Origin: Pleodorina starrii
Lineage: Eukaryota > Chlorophyta > Chlorophyceae > Chlamydomonadales > Volvocaceae
Length of the DNA stretch: 64,000 nucleotides
Direction of reading: 5' to 3'
NCBI GenBank assembly: GCA_030267565.1
Contig: BRXU01000088.1
Span: forward strand, 1 to 64,000
Below the pieces are notes generated by a model. That model made no database searches. It saw only the letters and a list, made by a program, of their open reading frames with translations, and had not been told where the DNA came from. Numbering within the stretch: the first letter of the stretch is position 1; each line of letters starts with the position of its first letter. The position numbers and the translations under genes were made by a program. Shown piece after piece: positions 21,858-35,900 of this stretch.

Positions 21858-24800
21858 GTGGCACGCGTTTCGCCCCTTTGCACCCCTGTGCCTTTGCAGC
21901 TGAGGTGTGAAACCAGCCCAGCCCTCCTACACACGGTTATCGTCGGACCTAGGCCGGTAGACTTGGCACACAGCTGCATTAATACAATACCTAGGGCTTG
22001 GTGTGATCAGATGCTGCGAACTTTACTCGTACGGCAGTGGCACGCGTTTCGCCCCTTTGCACCCCTGTGCCTTTGCAGCTGAGGTGTGAAACCAGCCCAG
22101 CCCTCCTACACACGGTTATCGTCGGACCTAGGCCGGTAGACTTGGCACACAGCTGCCTTTATACAATCCCTAGGGCTTGGTGTGATCAGATGCTGCGAAC
22201 TTTACTCGTACGGCAGTGGCACGCGTTTCGCCCCTTTGCACCCTGTGCCTTTGCAGCTGAGGTGTGAAACCAGCCAAGCCCTCCTACACACGGTTATCGT
22301 CGGACCTAGGCCGGTAGACTTGGCACACAGCTGCCTTAATAGAATACCTAGGGCATGGTGTGATCAGATGCTGCGAACTTTACTCGTACGGCAGTGGCAC
22401 GCGGTTCGCCCCTTTGCACCCCTGTGCCTTTGCAGCTGAGGTGTGAAACCAGCCATACCCTCCTACACACGGTTATCGTCGGACCTAGGCCGGTAGACTT
22501 GGCACACAGCTGCATTAATACAATACCTAGGGCATGGTGTGATCAGATGCTTCGAACTTTACTCGTACGGCAGTGGCACGCGTTTCGCCCCTTTGCACCC
22601 TGTGCCTTTGCAGCTGAGGTGTGAAACCAGCCATTCCCTCCTACACACGGTTATCGTCGGACCTAGGCCGGTAGACTTGGCACACAGCTGCATTAATACA
22701 ATACCTAGGGCTTGGTGTGATCAGATGCTGCGAACTTTACTCGTACGGCAGTGGCACGCGTTTCGCCCCTTTGCACCCCTGTGCCTTTGCAGCTGAGGTG
22801 TGAAACCAGCCCAGCCCTCCTACACACGGTTATCGTCGGACCTAGGCCGGTAGACTTGGCACACAGCTGCATTAATACAATACCTAGGGCTTGGTGTGAT
22901 CAGATGCTGCGAACTTTACTCGTACGGCAGTGGCACGCGTTTCGCCCCTTTGCACCCCTGTGCCTTTGCAGCTGAGGTGTGAAACCAGCCATACCCTCCT
23001 ACACACGGTTATCGTCGGACCTAGGCCGGTAGACTTGGCACACAGCTGCCTTAATACAATACCTAGGGCTTGGTGTGATCAGATGCTGCGAACTTTACTC
23101 GTACGGCAGTGGCACGCGTTTCGCCCCTTTGCACCCCTGTGCCTTTGCAGCTGAGGTGTGAAACCAGCCCAGCCCTCCTACACACGGTTATCGTCGGACC
23201 TAGGCCGGTAGACTTGGCACACAGCTGCCTTAATACAATACCTAGGGCTTGGTGTGATCAGATGCTGCGAACTTTACTCGTACGGCAGTGGCACGCGTTT
23301 CGCCCCTTTACACCCCTGTGCCTTTGCAGCTGAGGTGTGAAACCAGCCAAGCCCTCCTACACACGGTTATCGTCGGACCTAGGCCGGTAGACTTGGCACA
23401 CAGCTTCATTAATACAATACCTAGGGCATGGTGTGATCAGATGCTGCGAACTTTACTCGTACGGCAGTGGCACGCGTTTCGCCCCTTTGCACCCTGTGCC
23501 TTTGCAGCTGAGGTGTGAAACCAGCCCAGCCCTCCTACACACGGTTATCGTCGGACCTAGGCCGGTAGACTTGGCACACAGCTGCCTTAATACAATACCT
23601 AGGGCATGGTGTGATCAGATGCTGCGAACTTTACTCGTACGGCAGTGGCACGCGTTTCGCCCCTTTGCACCCCTGTGCCTTTGCAGCTGAGGTGTGAAAC
23701 CAGCCATACCCTCCTACACACGGTTATCGTCGGACCTAGGCCGGTAGACTTGGCACACAGCTGCATTAATACAATACCTAGGGCATGGTGTGATCAGATG
23801 CTTCGAACTTTACTCGTACGGCAGTGGCACGCGTTTCGCCCCTTTGCACCCTGTGCCTTTGCAGCTGAGGTGTGAAACCAGCCATACCCTCCTACACACG
23901 GTTATCGTCGGACCTAGGCCGGTAGACTTGGCACACAGCTGCCTTAATACAATACCTAGGGCATGGTGTGATCAGATGCTGCGAACTTTACTCGTACGGC
24001 AGTGGCACGCGTTTCGCCCCTTTACACCCCTGTGCCTTTGCAGCTGAGGTGTGAAACCAGCCAAGCCCTCCTACACACGGTTATCGTCGGACCTAGGCCG
24101 GTAGACTTGGCACACAGCTTCATTAATACAATACCTAGGGCATGGTGTGATCAGATGCTGCGAACTTTACTCGTACGGCAGTGGCACGCGTTTCGCCCCT
24201 TTGCACCCTGTGCCTTTGCAGCTGAGGTGTGAAACCAGCCCAGCCCTCCTACACACGGTTATCGTCGGACCTAGGCCGGTAGACTTGGCACACAGCTTCA
24301 TTAATACAATACCTAGGGCTTGGTGTCATCAGATGCTGCGAACTTTACTCGTACGGCAGTGGCACGCGTTTCGCCCCTTTGAACCCCTGTGCCTTTGCAG
24401 CTGAGGTGTGAAACCAGCCCAGCCCTCCTACACACGGTTATCGTCGGACCTAGGCCGGTAGACTTGGCACACAGCTGCCTTAATACAATACCTAGGGCTT
24501 GGTGTGATCAGATGCTGCGAACTTTACTCGTACGGCAGTGGCACGCGTTTCGCCCCTTTGCACCCCTGTGCCTTTGCAGCTGAGGTGTGAAACCAGCCAA
24601 GCCCTCCTACACACGGTTATCGTCGGACCTAGGCCGGTAGACTTGGCACACAGCTGCCTTAATACAATACCTAGGGCTTGGTGTGATCAGATGCTGCGAA
24701 CTTTACTCGTACGGCAGTGGCACGCGTTTCGCCCCTTTGCACCCCTGTGCCTTTGCAGCTGAGGTGTGAAACCAGCCCAGCCCTCCTACACACGGTTATC

Positions 24801-26860
24801 GTCGGACCTAGGCCGGTAGACTTGGCACACAGCTGCATTAATACAATACCTAGGGCTTGGTGTGATCAGATGCTGCGAACTTTACTCGTACGGCAGTGGC
24901 ACGCGTTTCGCCCCTTTGCACCCCTGTGCCTTTGCAGCTGAGGTGTGAAACCAGCCCAGCCCTCCTACACACGGTTATCGTCGGACCTAGGCCGGTAGAC
25001 TTGGCACACAGCTGCCTTTATACAATCCCTAGGGCTTGGTGTGATCAGATGCTGCGAACTTTACTCGTACGGCAGTGGCACGCGTTTCGCCCCTTTGCAC
25101 CCTGTGCCTTTGCAGCTGAGGTGTGAAACCAGCCAAGCCCTCCTACACACGGTTATCGTCGGACCTAGGCCGGTAGACTTGGCACACAGCTGCCTTAATA
25201 CAATACCTAGGGCATGGTGTGATCAGATGCTGCGAACTTTACTCGTACGGCAGTGGCACGCGGTTCGCCCCTTTGCACCCCTGTGCCTTTGCAGCTGAGG
25301 TGTGAAACCAGCCATACCCTCCTACACACGGTTATCGTCGGACCTAGGCCGGTAGACTTGGCACACAGCTGCATTAATACAATACCTAGGGCATGGTGTG
25401 ATCAGATGCTTCGAACTTTACTCGTACGGCAGTGGCACGCGTTTCGCCCCTTTGCACCCTGTGCCTTTGCAGCTGAGGTGTGAAACCAGCCATACCCTCC
25501 TACACACGGTTATCGTCGGACCTAGGCCGGTAGACTTGGCACACAGCTGCCTTAATACAATACCTAGGGCATGGTGTGATCAGATGCTGCGAACTTTACT
25601 CGTACGGCAGTGGCACGCGTTTCGCCCCTTTGCACCCCTGTGCCTTTGCAGCTGAGGTGTGAAACCAGCCCAGCCCTCCTACACACGGTTATCGTCGGAC
25701 CTAGGCCGGTAGACTTGGCACACAGCTGCATTAATACAATACCTAGGGCTTGGTGTGATCAGATGCTGCGAACTTTACTCGTACGGCAGTGGCACGCGTT
25801 TCGCCCCTTTGCACCCCTGTGCCTTTGCAGCTGAGGTGTGAAACCAGCCATACCCTCCTACACACGGTTATCGTCGGACCTAGGCCGGTAGACTTGGCAC
25901 ACAGCTGCCTTAATACAATACCTAGGGCTTGGTGTGATCAGATGCTGCGAACTTTACTCGTACGGCAGTGGCACGCGTTTCGCCCCTTTGCACCCCTGTG
26001 CCTTTGCAGCTGAGGTGTGAAACCAGCCCAGCCCTCCTACACACGGTTATCGTCGGACCTAGGCCGGTAGACTTGGCACACAGCTGCCTTAATACAATAC
26101 CTAGGGCTTGGTGTGATCAGATGCTGCGAACTTTACTCGTACGGCAGTGGCACGCGTTTCGCCCCTTTACACCCCTGTGCCTTTGCAGCTGAGGTGTGAA
26201 ACCAGCCAAGCCCTCCTACACACGGTTATCGTCGGACCTAGGCCGGTAGACTTGGCACACAGCTTCATTAATACAATACCTAGGGCATGGTGTGATCAGA
26301 TGCTGCGAACTTTACTCGTACGGCAGTGGCACGCGTTTCGCCCCTTTGCACCCTGTGCCTTTGCAGCTGAGGTGTGAAACCAGCCCAGCCCTCCTACACA
26401 CGGTTATCGTCGGACCTAGGCCGGTAGACTTGGCACACAGCTGCCTTAATACAATACCTAGGGCTTGGTGTGATCAGATGCTGCGAACTTTACTCGTACG
26501 GCAGTGGCACGCGTTTCGCCCCTTTGCACCCCTGTGCCTTTGCAGCTGAGGTGTGAAACCAGCCATACCCTCCTACACACGGTTATCGTCGGACCTAGGC
26601 CGGTAGACTTGGCACACAGCTGCATTAATACAATACCTAGGGCATGGTGTGATCAGATGCTTCGAACTTTACTCGTACGGCAGTGGCACGCGTTTCGCCC
26701 CTTTGCACCCTGTGCCTTTGCAGCTGAGGTGTGAAACCAGCCATACCCTCCTACACACGGTTATCGTCGGACCTAGGCCGGTAGACTTGGCACACAGCTG
26801 CCTTAATACAATACCTAGGGCATGGTGTGATCAGATGCTGCGAACTTTACTCGTACGGCA
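21858..26860 (+). repeat. Higher-order duplication, 2,859-bp offset (16 monomers)
   Basis: The order of variant monomers from about 21858 to 24000 reappears from about 24717 to 26860, 2,859 bp later. Markers include the rare GCCTTTATACAATCCC monomer (22155 and 25014), the GCGGTTCG monomer that follows it, the TGCTTCGAAC monomers, and the CCCCTTTACACC monomer followed by the GCTTCATT monomer. The register holds for about twelve monomers, with single-site differences (for example GCCATTCCC at 22630 against GCCATACCC in the partner). Confidence 0.8.
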
Positions 26861-27362
26861 GTGGCACGCGTTTCGCCCCTTTGCACCCCTGTGCCTTTGC
26901 AGCTGAGGTGTGAAACCAGCCATACCCTCCTACACACGGTTATCGTCGGACCTAGGCCGGTAGACTTGGCACACAGCTGCCTTAATACAATCCCTAGGGC
27001 TTGGTGTGATCAGATGCTGCGAACTTTACTCGTACGGCAGTGGCACGCGTTTCGCCCCTTTGCACCCCTGTGCCTTTGCAGCTGAGGTGTGAAACCAGCC
27101 CAGCCCTCCTACACACGGTTATCGTCGGACCTAGGCCGGTAGACTTGGCACACAGCTGCCTTAATACAATACCTAGGGCATGGTGTGATCAGATGCTGCG
27201 AACTTTACTCGTACGGCAGTGGCACGCGTTTCGCCCCTTTGCACCCTGTGCCTTTGCAGCTGGGGTGTGAAACCAGCCAAGCCCTCCTACACACGGTTAT
27301 CGTCGGACCTAGGCCGGTAGACTTGGCACACAGCTGCATTAATACAATACCTAGGGCATGGT

Positions 27363-30300
27363 GTGATCAGATGCTTCGAACTTTACTCGTACGGCAGTGG
27401 CACGCGTTTCGCCCCTTTGCACCCTGTGCCTTTGCAGCTGAGGTGTGAAACCAGCCATACCCTCCTACACACGGTTATCGTCGGACCTAGGCCGGTAGAC
27501 TTGGCACACAGCTGCATTAATACAATACCTAGGGCTTGGTGTGATCAGATGCTGCGAACTTTACTCGTACGGCAGTGGCACGCGTTTCGCCCCTTTGCAC
27601 CCCTGTGCCTTTGCAGCTGAGGTGTGAAACCAGCCCAGCCCTCCTACACACGGTTATCGTCGGACCTAGGCCGGTAGACTTGGCACACAGCTGCCTTAAT
27701 ACAATCCCTAGGGCTTGGTGTGATCAGATGCTGCGAACTTTACTCGTACGGCAGTGGCACGCGTTTCGCCCCTTTGCACCCCTGTGCCTTTGCAGCTGAG
27801 GTGTGAAACCAGCCCAGCCCTCCTACACACGGTTATCGTCGGACCTAGGCCGGTAGACTTGGCACACAGCTGCCTTAATACAATACCTAGGGCATGGTGT
27901 GATCAGATGCTGCGAACTTTACTCGTACGGCAGTGGCACGCGTTTCGCCCCTTTGCACCCTGTGCCTTTGCAGCTGGGGTGTGAAACCAGCCCAGCCCTC
28001 CTACACACGGTTATCGTCGGACCTAGGCCGGTAGACTTGGCACACAGCTGCCTTAATACAATACCTAGGGCTTGGTGTGATCAGATGCTGCGAACTTTAC
28101 TCGTACGGCAGTGGCACGCGGTTCGCCCCTTTGCACCCCTGTGCCTTTGCAGCTGAGGGGGAAACCAGCCATACCCTCCTACACACGGTTATCGTCGGAC
28201 CTAGGCCGGTAGACTTGGCACACAGCTGCATTAATACAATACCTAGGGCATGGTGTGATCAGATGCTTCGAACTTTACTCGTACGGCAGTGGCACGCGTT
28301 TCGCCCCTTTGCACCCTGTGCCTTTGCAGCTGAGGTGTGAAACCAGCCATACCCTCCTACACACGGTTATCGTCGGACCTAGGCCGGTAGACTTGGCACA
28401 CAGCTGCCTTAATACAATACCTAGGGCTTGGTGTGATCAGATGCTGCGAACTTTACTCGTACGGCAGTGGCACGCGTTTCGCCCCTTTGCACCCCTGTGC
28501 CTTTGCAGCTGAGGTGTGAAACCAGCCCAGCCCTCCTACACACGGTTATCGTCGGACCTAGGCCGGTAGACTTGGCACACAGCTGCCTTAATACAATCCC
28601 TAGGGCTTGGTGTGATCAGATGCTGCGAACTTTACTCGTACGGCAGTGGCACGCGTTTCGCCCCTTTGCACCCCTGTGCCTTTGCAGCTGAGGTGTGAAA
28701 CCAGCCCAGCCCTCCTACACACGGTTATCGTCGGACCTAGGCCGGTAGACTTGGCACACAGCTGCCTTAATACAATACCTAGGGCATGGTGTGATCAGAT
28801 GCTGCGAACTTTACTCGTACGGCAGTGGCACGCGTTTCGCCCCTTTGCACCCTGTGCCTTTGCAGCTGGGGTGTGAAACCAGCCCAGCCCTCCTACACAC
28901 GGTTATCGTCGGACCTAGGCCGGTAGACTTGGCACACAGCTGCCTTAATACAATACCTAGGGCTTGGTGTGATCAGATGCTGCGAACTTTACTCGTACGG
29001 CAGTGGCACGCGTTTCGCCCCTTTGCACCCCTGTGCCTTTGCAGCTGAGGTGTGAAACCAGCCATACCCTCCTACACACGGTTATCGTCGGACCTAGGCC
29101 GGTAGACTTGGCACACAGCTGCCTTAATACAATACCTAGGGCATGGTGTGATCAGATGCTGCGAACTTTACTCGTACGGCAGTGGCACGCGTTTCGCCCC
29201 TTTGCACCCTGTGCCTTTGCAGCTGGGGTGTGAAACCAGCCCAGCCCTCCTACACACGGTTATCGTCGGACCTAGGCCGGTAGACTTGGCACACAGCTGC
29301 CTTAATACAATCCCTAGGGCTTGGTGTGATCAGATGCTGCGAACTTTACTCGTACGGCAGTGGCACGCGGTTCGCCCCTTTGCACCCCTGTGCCTTTGCA
29401 GCTGAGGGGGAAACCAGCCATACCCTCCTACACACGGTTATCGTCGGACCTAGGCCGGTAGACTTGGCACACAGCTGCATTAATACAATACCTAGGGCAT
29501 GGTGTGATCAGATGCTTCGAACTTTACTCGTACGGCAGTGGCACGCGTTTCGCCCCTTTGCACCCTGTGCCTTTGCAGCTGAGGTGTGAAACCAGCCATA
29601 CCCTCCTACACACGGTTATCGTCGGACCTAGGCCGGTAGACTTGGCACACAGCTGCATTAATACAATACCTAGGGCTTGGTGTGATCAGATGCTGCGAAC
29701 TTTACTCGTACGGCAGTGGCACGCGTTTCGCCCCTTTGCACCCCTGTGCCTTTGCAGCTGAGGTGTGAAACCAGCCCAGCCCTCCTACACACGGTTATCG
29801 TCGGACCTAGGCCGGTAGACTTGGCACACAGCTGCCTTAATACAATCCCTAGGGCTTGGTGTGATCAGATGCTGCGAACTTTACTCGTACGGCAGTGGCA
29901 CGCGTTTCGCCCCTTTGCACCCCTGTGCCTTTGCAGCTGAGGTGTGAAACCAGCCCAGCCCTCCTACACACGGTTATCGTCGGACCTAGGCCGGTAGACT
30001 TGGCACACAGCTGCCTTAATACAATACCTAGGGCATGGTGTGATCAGATGCTGCGAACTTTACTCGTACGGCAGTGGCACGCGTTTCGCCCCTTTGCACC
30101 CTGTGCCTTTGCAGCTGGGGTGTGAAACCAGCCCAGCCCTCCTACACACGGTTATCGTCGGACCTAGGCCGGTAGACTTGGCACACAGCTGCCTTAATAC
30201 AATACCTAGGGCTTGGTGTGATCAGATGCTGCGAACTTTACTCGTACGGCAGTGGCACGCGTTTCGCCCCTTTGCACCCCTGTGCCTTTGCAGCTGAGGT
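27363..30300 (+). repeat. Higher-order repeat of 7 monomers (1,249 bp)
   Basis: A unique monomer junction reading GCTGAGGGGGAAACC, in which GGTGTG is altered and one base lost, occurs at about 28151 and again at about 29400, exactly 1,249 bp apart. The flanking series of GCTGGGG, AATCCCTAGGG and TGCTTCGAAC monomers repeats in the same order around both. This is a seven-monomer tandem duplication. Confidence 0.8.
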
Positions 30301-32754
30301 GTGAAACCAGCCATACCCTCCTACACACGGTTATCGTCGGACCTAGGCCGGTAGACTTGGCACACAGCTGCATTAATACAATCCCTAGGGCTTGGTGTGA
30401 TCAGATGCTGCGAACTTTACTCGTACGGCAGTGGCACGCGTTTCGCCCCTTTGCACCCCTGTGCCTTTGCAGCTGAGGTGTGAAACCAGCCCAGCCCTCC
30501 TACACACGGTTATCGTCGGACCTAGGCCGGTAGACTTGGCACACAGCTGCCTTAATACAATCCCTAGGGCTTGGTGTGATCAGATGCTGCGAACTTTACT
30601 CGTACGGCAGGGGCACGCGTTTCGCCCCTTTGCACCCCTGTGCCTTTGCAGCTGAGGTGTGAAACCAGCCAAGCCCTCCTACACACGGTTATCGTCGGAC
30701 CTAGGCCGGTAGACTTGGCACACAGCTTCATTAATACAATACCTAGGGCATGGTGTGATCAGATGCTGCGAACTTTACTCGTACGGCAGTGGCACGCGTT
30801 TCGCCCCTTTGCACCCTGTGCCTTTGCAGCTGAGGTGTGAAACCAGCCCAGCCCTCCTACACACGGTTATCGTCGGACCTAGGCCGGTAGACTTGGCACA
30901 CAGCTGCCTTAATAGAATACCTAGGGCATGGTGTGATCAGATGCTGCGAACTTTACTCGTACGGCAGTGGCACGCGTTTCGCCCCTTTGCACCCTGTGCC
31001 TTTGCAGCTGGGGTGTGAAACCAGCCCAGCCCTCCTACACACGGTTATCGTCGGACCTAGGCCGGTAGACTTGGCACACAGCTGCATTAATACAATACCT
31101 AGGGCTTGGTGTGATCAGATGCTGCGAACTTTACTCGTACGGCAGTGGCACGCGTTTCGCCCCTTTGCACCCCTGTGCCTTTGCAGCTGAGGTGTGAAAC
31201 CAGCCCAGCCCTCCTACACACGGTTATCGTCGGACCTAGGCCGGTAGACTTGGCACACAGCTGCCTTAATACAATACCTAGGGCTTGGTGTGATCAGATG
31301 CTGCGAACTTTACTCGTACGGCAGTGGCACGCGTTTCGCCCCTTTACACCCCTGTGCCTTTGCAGCTGAGGTGTGAAACCAGCCAAGCCCTCCTACACAC
31401 GGTTATCGTCGGACCTAGGCCGGTAGACTTGGCACACAGCTTCCTTAATACAATACCTAGGGCATGGTGTGATCAGATGCTGCGAAATTTACTCGTACGG
31501 CAGTGGCACGCGTTTCGCCCCTTTGCACCCCTGTGCCTTTGCAGCTGAGGTGTGAAACCAGCCATACCCTCCTACACACGGTTATCGTCGGACCTAGGCC
31601 GGTAGACTTGGCACACAGCTGCATTAATACAATCCCTAGGGCTTGGTGTGATCAGATGCTGCGAACTTTACTCGTACGGCAGTGGCACGCGTTTCGCCCC
31701 TTTGCACCCCTGTGCCTTTGCAGCTGAGGTGTGAAACCAGCCCAGCCCTCCTACACACGGTTATCGTCGGACCTAGGCCGGTAGACTTGGCACACAGCTG
31801 CCTTAATACAATCCCTAGGGCTTGGTGTGATCAGATGCTGCGAACTTTACTCGTACGGCAGGGGCACGCGTTTCGCCCCTTTGCACCCCTGTGCCTTTGC
31901 AGCTGAGGTGTGAAACCAGCCAAGCCCTCCTACACACGGTTATCGTCGGACCTAGGACGGTAGACTTGGCACACAGCTTCATTAATACAATACCTAGGGC
32001 ATGGTGTGATCAGATGCTGCGAACTTTACTCGTACGGCAGTGGCACGCGTTTCGCCCCTTTGCACCCTGTGCCTTTGCAGCTGAGGTGTGAAACCAGCCC
32101 AGCCCTCCTACACACGGTTATCGTCGGACCTAGGCCGGTAGACTTGGCACACAGCTGCCTTAATAGAATACCTAGGGCATGGTGTGATCAGATGCTGCGA
32201 ACTTTACTCGTACGGCAGTGGCACGCGTTTCGCCCCTTTGCACCCTGTGCCTTTGCAGCTGGGGTGTGAAACCAGCCCAGCCCTCCTACACACGGTTATC
32301 GTCGGACCTAGGCCGGTAGACTTGGCACACAGCTGCATTAATACAATACCTAGGGCTTGGTGTGATCAGATGCTGCGAACTTTACTCGTACGGCAGTGGC
32401 ACGCGTTTCGCCCCTTTGCACCCCTGTGCCTTTGCAGCTGAGGTGTGAAACCAGCCCAGCCCTCCTACACACGGTTATCGTCGGACCTAGGCCGGTAGAC
32501 TTGGCACACAGCTGCCTTAATACAATACCTAGGGCTTGGTGTGATCAGATGCTGCGAACTTTACTCGTACGGCAGTGGCACGCGTTTCGCCCCTTTACAC
32601 CCCTGTGCCTTTGCAGCTGAGGTGTGAAACCAGCCAAGCCCTCCTACACACGGTTATCGTCGGACCTAGGCCGGTAGACTTGGCACACAGCTTCCTTAAT
32701 ACAATACCTAGGGCATGGTGTGATCAGATGCTGCGAACGTTACTCGTACGGCAG
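30252..32754 (+). repeat. Higher-order repeat of 7 monomers (1,251 bp)
   Basis: Two adjacent copies of a different seven-monomer block. Shared rare markers are GGCAGGGGCACGCG (30607 and 31858), AATAGAATACC (30911 and 32162) and the CCCCTTTACACC monomer. The spacing is 1,251 bp. Small differences, such as GGACGG near 31959 in one copy only, post-date the duplication. Confidence 0.8.
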
Positions 32755-32931
32755 TGGCACGCGTTTCGCCCCTTTGCACCCTGTGCCTTTGCAGCTGAGG
32801 TGTGAAACCAGCCCAGCCCTCCTACACACGGTTATCGTCGGACCTAGGCCGGTAGACTTGGCACACAGCTGCCTTAATACAATACCTAGGGCATGGTGTG
32901 ATCAGATGCTGCGAACTTTACTCGTACGGCA

Positions 32932-35900
32932 GTGGCACGCGGTTCGCCCCTTTGCACCCCTGTGCCTTTGCAGCTGAGGTGTGAAACCAGCCATACCCTC
33001 CTACACACGGTTATCGTCGGACCTAGGCCGGTAGACTTGGCACACAGCTGCATTAATACAATACCTAGGGCTTGGTGTGATCAGATGCTGCGAACTTTAC
33101 TCGTACGGCAGTGGCACGCGTTTCGCCCCTTTGCACCCTGTGCCTTTGCAGCTGAGGTGTGAAACCAGCCATACCCTCCTACACACGGTTATCGTCGGAC
33201 CTAGGCCGGTAGACTTGGCACACAGCTGCATTAAGACAATACCTAGGGCTTGGTGTGATCAGATGCTGCGAACTTTACTCGTACGGCAGTGGCACGCGTT
33301 TCGCCCCTTTGCACCCCTGTGCCTTTGCAGCTGAGGTGTGAAACCAGCCCAGCCCTCCTACACACGGTTATCGTCGGACCTAGGCCGGTAGACTTGGCAC
33401 ACAGCTGCCTTAATACAATCCCTAGGGCTTGGTGTGATCAGATGCTGCGAACTTTACTCGTACGGCAGTGGCACGCGTTTCGCCCCTTTGCACCCCTGTG
33501 CCTTTGCAGCTGAGGTGTGAAACCAGCCCAGCCCTCCTACACACGGTTATCGTCGGACCTAGGACGGTAGACTTGGCACACAGCTGCCTTAATACAATAC
33601 CTAGGGCTTGGTGTGATCAGATGCTGCGAACTTTACTCGTACGGCAGTGGCACGCGTTTCGCCCCTTTGCACCCCTGTGCCTTTGCAGCTGAGGTGTGAA
33701 ACCAGCCCAGCCCTCCTACACACGGTTATCGTCGGACCTAGGCCGGTAGACTTGGCACACAGCTGCCTTAATACAATACCTAGGGCTTGGTGTGATCAGA
33801 TGCTGCGAACTTTACTCGTACGGCAGTGGCACGCGTTTCGCCCCTTTACACCCCTGTGCCTTTGCAGCTGAGGTGTGAAACCAGCCAAGCCCTCCTACAC
33901 ACGGTTATCGTCGGACCTAGGCCGGTAGACTTGGCACACAGCTGCATTAATACAATACCTAGGGCATGGTGTGATCAGATGCTGCGAAATTTACTCGTAC
34001 GGCAGTGGCACGCGTTTCGCCCCTTTGCACCCTGTGCCTTTGCAGCTGAGGTGTGAAACCAGCCCAGCCCTCCTACACACGGTTATCGTCGGACCTAGGC
34101 CGGTAGACTTGGCACACAGCTGCCTTAATACAATACCTAGGGCATGGTGTGATCAGATGCTGCGAACTTTACTCGTACGGCAGTGGCACGCGGTTCGCCC
34201 CTTTGCACCCCTGTGCCTTTGCAGCTGAGGTGTGAAACCAGCCATACCCTCCTACACACGGTTATCGTCGGACCTAGGCCGGTAGACTTGGCACACAGCT
34301 GCATTAATACAATACCTAGGGCTTGGTGTGATCAGATGCTGCGAACTTTACTCGTACGGCAGTGGCACGCGTTTCGCCCCTTTGCACCCTGTGCCTTTGC
34401 AGCTGAGGTGTGAAACCAGCCATACCCTCCTACACACGGTTATCGTCGGACCTAGGCCGGTAGACTTGGCACACAGCTGCCTTAATACAATACCTAGGGC
34501 TTGGTGTGATCAGATGCTGCGAACTTTACTCGTACGGCAGTGGCACGCGTTTCGCCCCTTTACACCCCTGTGCCTTTGCAGCTGAGGTGTGAAACCAGCC
34601 AAGCCCTCCTACACACGGTTATCGTCGGACCTAGGCCGGTAGACTTGGCACACAGCTTCCTTAATACAATACCTAGGGCATGGTGTGATCAGATGCTGCG
34701 AAATTTACTCGTACGGCAGTGGCACGCGTTTCGCCCCTTTGCACCCTGTGCCTTTGCAGCTGAGGTGTGAAACCAGCCCAGCCCTCCTACACACGGTTAT
34801 CGTCGGACCTAGGCCGGTAGACTTGGCACACAGCTGCCTTAATACAATACCTAGGGCATGGTGTGATCAGATGCTGCGAACTTTACTCGTACGGCAGTGG
34901 CACGCGGTTCGCCCCTTTGCACCCCTGTGCCTTTGCAGCTGAGGTGTGAAACCAGCCATACCCTCCTACACACGGTTATCGTCGGACCTAGGCCGGTAGA
35001 CTTGGCACACAGCTGCATTAATACAATACCTAGGGCTTGGTGTGATCAGATGCTGCGAACTTTACTCGTACGGCAGTGGCACGCGTTTCGCCCCTTTGCA
35101 CCCTGTGCCTTTGCAGCTGAGGTGTGAAACCAGCCATACCCTCCTACACACGGTTATCGTCGGACCTAGGCCGGTAGACTTGGCACACAGCTGCATTAAG
35201 ACAATACCTAGGGCTTGGTGTGATCAGATGCTGCGAACTTTACTCGTACGGCAGTGGCACGCGTTTCGCCCCTTTGCACCCCTGTGCCTTTGCAGCTGAG
35301 GTGTGAAACCAGCCCAGCCCTCCTACACACGGTTATCGTCGGACCTAGGCCGGTAGACTTGGCACACAGCTGCCTTAATACAATCCCTAGGGCTTGGTGT
35401 GATCAGATGCTGCGAACTTTACTCGTACGGCAGTGGCACGCGTTTCGCCCCTTTGCACCCCTGTGCCTTTGCAGCTGAGGTGTGAAACCAGCCCAGCCCT
35501 CCTACACACGGTTATCGTCGGACCTAGGACGGTAGACTTGGCACACAGCTGCCTTAATACAATACCTAGGGCTTGGTGTGATCAGATGCTGCGAACTTTA
35601 CTCGTACGGCAGTGGCACGCGTTTCGCCCCTTTGCACCCCTGTGCCTTTGCAGCTGAGGTGTGAAACCAGCCCAGCCCTCCTACACACGGTTATCGTCAG
35701 ACCTAGGCCGGTAGACTTGGCACACAGCTGCCTTAATACAATACCTAGGGCATGGTGTGATCAGATGCTGCGAACTTTACTCGTACGGCAGTGGCACGCG
35801 TTTCGCCCCTTTGCACCCTGTGCCTTTGCAGCTGGGGTGTGAAACCAGCCCAGCCCTCCTACACACGGTTATCGTCGGACCTAGGCCGGTAGACTTGGCA

